Positions 50,969 to 52,850 of a stretch of 52,850 bases of DNA are shown here, piece after piece. The position numbers were made by a program, and so were the translations under genes. The notes beneath the pieces were generated by a model. That model saw only the letters and a program-made list of their open reading frames with translations. It had not been told where the DNA came from and ran no database searches. Within the stretch, counting starts at the first letter, position 1. Each line of letters begins with the position of its first letter. Origin of the DNA: an uncultured Bacteroidota bacterium (GTDB taxonomy: Bacteria; Bacteroidota; Bacteroidia; Flavobacteriales; Flavobacteriaceae); the NCBI GenBank assembly GCA_902557655.1, contig CACEAZ010000012.1, positions 1-52,850 on the forward strand, read 5' to 3'.

Positions 50969-52850
50969 CTACTATGAATATAACTACAATTATCTGTCCC
51001 TATAGGAGATCCATCAGGAATCTTTAAAGAATCTTTTATTTCATATTCTTCTGGGTCCTCATAAAAATCATTAATCATTTTAATATAATGACTTGAATAT
51101 TTTAAAAATTTATAATCCTTTCTTTTTTTTGATAATAGCTCTAGTATAATTTTTGACAAGTAATCATTGCTAATGTTTTGAACCTGTGAAAAAGTACTTG
51201 AATCATTAATAACCTTGAAAATATTTTTTAATAGGGTCACATTAACAATATGCTGAACTTCTTCATGATAAGAATCATTAATCGATGAGATATTATTTGT
51301 TTTTAAAAGAATTGTTCTTTTGAATATATAATCATATAAATCATTTAAACTAAGGTTAGAATTATCTAAGGAATATTGTAACACTAATCTATTAAGTCGT
51401 TTTGGCCTTAAAATTAAGCTTAGAGTCATATCAGCAGATGTTTCACTAACCGAAAAAGGGTCAAAAGCTACTCCTAAATTTGACTTAAAAGATTCTCTTG
51501 TTCGAGGGTATCCAAATGCTCTTGGGGGAAATAACTTTAATTTATCCTTTGGAATCGCTAAAAAATTCGGAGATAGAGTTTTAACCAGTGAATTTAAAGC
51601 TTCTAGTTGGGTGTCTTTATCGAGGTAATGAAATTCATTTTGATTATCCCCTACCAAAGAATAATTATAATCCATACCACCAATTATCTTCGCAGTAGCC
51701 TCGGTTTGATATCTATGAAAAAAATATAACGGAACAAAAACATCCTCAAGTACAGAATTTGGAGTTCCTTTAGGTACATTATACTCAGAAAAATTTTGAA
51801 TTGCTTTCTGTCTTATTTCAATTACTTTATCAAGTCCAGAATATGCAGTAACACCATTATCCCAAAGATGAGCATAAGCATGAGAGCCATCAAGTGAACG
51901 AGCATCATAGTCACTAATAAATCTTAAACCATTGTCTGTAGCATCCTCCAAAATTTTATTTAGCTCATCATTTTCATTTTGATGGGATTTAAAATGACTA
52001 TAGCTATAGGCTACCGTAACTTTATCCCAATCTCCAATTCCCGTGTCATAAACATCATCAAAAACAATTTCATCATCTTTAATATCCACCAATGGATGTG
52101 GATAGTCCATCACAGATGCTCTATTATTAGCGCTCGCTGCAAAATTATGTGCAAATCCAATTGTATGACCTATTTCGTGAGCACTAAGCTGTCTTATTCT
52201 GGCAATAGCTAACTCTAGCATTTGATTGTTTTGATTATTTGAAATAAAAGGGTCTTTGGATAATGCTTGAGCAATCATGTAATCTTGTCTTATTCTAAGA
52301 CTTCCTAAACTAACATGACCTTTGATAATTTCACCTGTTCTTGGGTCAATAACACTAGCTCCATAACTCCAACCTCTTGTAGATCTGTGAACCCATTGAA
52401 TTACATTATATCTGCAATCTAAAGGGTCGATACCTTCTGGAAGCATTTTAACCTGGAAAGCATCTTTAAAACCAATTGATTCATAAGCCTGATTCCACCA
52501 CCTTCCACCATCTAACAAAGCACTTTTAACGGGCTCTGGTGTTCCGGGGTCTAAATAGTATATTATAGGTTCTACTGCTTCAGAAATTTCTAATTCTGGA
52601 TTTTTCTTTTCTAGCCTATGTCTAATTACATATTTTTTTGTGATGGGCTCATCGATTGGGCTGGAATAATCCATATAGGAAATTGATATCGCTCCACTTC
52701 TTGTATCAAATTTTCTAGGATTATAATTGTTGTCGGGAAGTTTAACAAAAGAATGATGTTGAAATACAGTAACATTATCTGGGTCAGGAGTAACACTTCT
52801 AATCAGACTCCCTTTTGCTTCACCAGAAAAAGTTAATAGTGCTTCGAATT
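50965..52850 (-). CDS. Secreted zinc-dependent metalloprotease (metzincin), 5' partial
   Basis: The reading frame is open to the right edge, so the gene begins outside; 628 residues are visible and the ATG at 52674 is internal. A metzincin site HEIGHTIGFAHN is followed 16 residues on by a Met-turn SVMDYPHP. Flanking sequence (PIIYYLDPGTPEPVKSALLDGG, WVHRSTRGWSYGASVIDPRTGEI) is that of the large Bacteroidetes zinc metalloproteases with DUF5117 and DUF4953 parts. These are exported and degrade proteins outside the cell; the signal peptide is out of view. It ends with 4 bases of overlap with the aldolase gene. Confidence 0.9.
   Translation of the reverse strand, partial: FEALLTFSGEAKGSLIRSVTPDPDNVTVFQHHSFVKLPDNNYNPRKFDTRSGAISISYMDYSSPIDEPITKKYVIRHRLEKKNPELEISEAVEPIIYYLDPGTPEPVKSALLDGGRWWNQAYESIGFKDAFQVKMLPEGIDPLDCRYNVIQWVHRSTRGWSYGASVIDPRTGEIIKGHVSLGSLRIRQDYMIAQALSKDPFISNNQNNQMLELAIARIRQLSAHEIGHTIGFAHNFAASANNRASVMDYPHPLVDIKDDEIVFDDVYDTGIGDWDKVTVAYSYSHFKSHQNENDELNKILEDATDNGLRFISDYDARSLDGSHAYAHLWDNGVTAYSGLDKVIEIRQKAIQNFSEYNVPKGTPNSVLEDVFVPLYFFHRYQTEATAKIIGGMDYNYSLVGDNQNEFHYLDKDTQLEALNSLVKTLSPNFLAIPKDKLKLFPPRAFGYPRTRESFKSNLGVAFDPFSVSETSADMTLSLILRPKRLNRLVLQYSLDNSNLSLNDLYDYIFKRTILLKTNNISSINDSYHEEVQHIVNVTLLKNIFKVINDSSTFSQVQNISNDYLSKIILELLSKKRKDYKFLKYSSHYIKMINDFYEDPEEYEIKDSLKIPDGSPIGTDNCSYIHSR

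Noticed and set aside
50965-52674. Metalloprotease starting at ATG 52674
   Set aside because: The frame continues without a stop to 52850; the ATG is internal and the gene is partial.
1-52850. tRNA, rRNA, CRISPR, insertion sequence or prophage
   Set aside because: No cloverleaf, spaced direct repeats, transposase or phage gene could be seen; gaps between genes are all under 300 bases.

Overview
The window is a gene-dense, AT-rich piece of a Bacteroidetes chromosome, most likely from a small-genome marine flavobacterium. The evidence is the LpxC-FabZ fusion, a PorX-type response regulator with a PglZ domain, the fused E1 alpha/beta oxo-acid dehydrogenase, several flavobacterial families of unknown function, and promoter elements of the Bacteroidetes form TAnnTTTG instead of a sigma70 -10 box. 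Marine habitat is inference from compactness and base composition. No tRNA, rRNA, CRISPR array, insertion sequence or phage gene was found. No gap between genes exceeds 300 bases.

Layout. 1-6.9 kb: end of an oxo-acid dehydrogenase E1, a helicase, a membrane-anchored heavy-metal-associated protein and a GT9 glycosyltransferase on plus; a MscS channel on minus; two tandem SnoaL-like lipoproteins ending at a bidirectional terminator. 7-13.2 kb: a minus-strand operon lpxD, lpxC/fabZ, lpxA, efp, sucD, fabG and a prohibitin-like gene, joining lipid A synthesis, fatty acid steps, translation and the TCA cycle. 13.3-18.5 kb: porX, tsaE, a small membrane protein, proline dehydrogenase, aroB and an Lrp/AsnC regulator. 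18.5-25.4 kb: an XRE regulator with a palindromic operator, a small lipoprotein, parC/parE, ychF and a ferredoxin. 25.4-30.9 kb: acyl-CoA reductase, serC-serA, a small membrane protein, msrA, a LolD-like ATPase and a TIGR02757 protein. 31-37.8 kb: S10 peptidase, dihydroorotase-like protein, esterase, MBL hydrolase, an unrecognised conserved protein, bcp and nth. 38-45.5 kb: ECF-type sigma factor, uvrA, and a minus-strand GT4/YfhO/small membrane protein operon. 45.6-52.8 kb: outer-membrane transporter and GNAT-like protein on plus; on minus, a putative sulfonolipid pair, threonine aldolase and a secreted metzincin cut by the window edge.

The most interesting system is at 46.5-49.9 kb. A cystathionine-beta-synthase-like PLP enzyme (48835-49878) lies one base upstream of an alpha-oxoamine synthase (47589-48833) and has its own promoter. 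This two-gene layout is that of capnine (sulfonolipid) synthesis: cysteate formation, then condensation of cysteate with a fatty acyl donor. A converging GNAT-fold gene (46476-47597) is a candidate for the unassigned N-acylation step. Substrate assignments are inference.

Other points: a sigma54-like promoter followed about 60 bases later by an intrinsic terminator in the gap after uvrA, suggesting a small RNA; nested inverted repeats in the sigma-factor leader that pair with its start codon; an endonuclease III without its iron-sulfur cysteines; a dihydroorotase homologue without its metal-binding HxH; convergent genes that share four-base stop overlaps; and a 13-base homopolymer between promoter and start of proline dehydrogenase.
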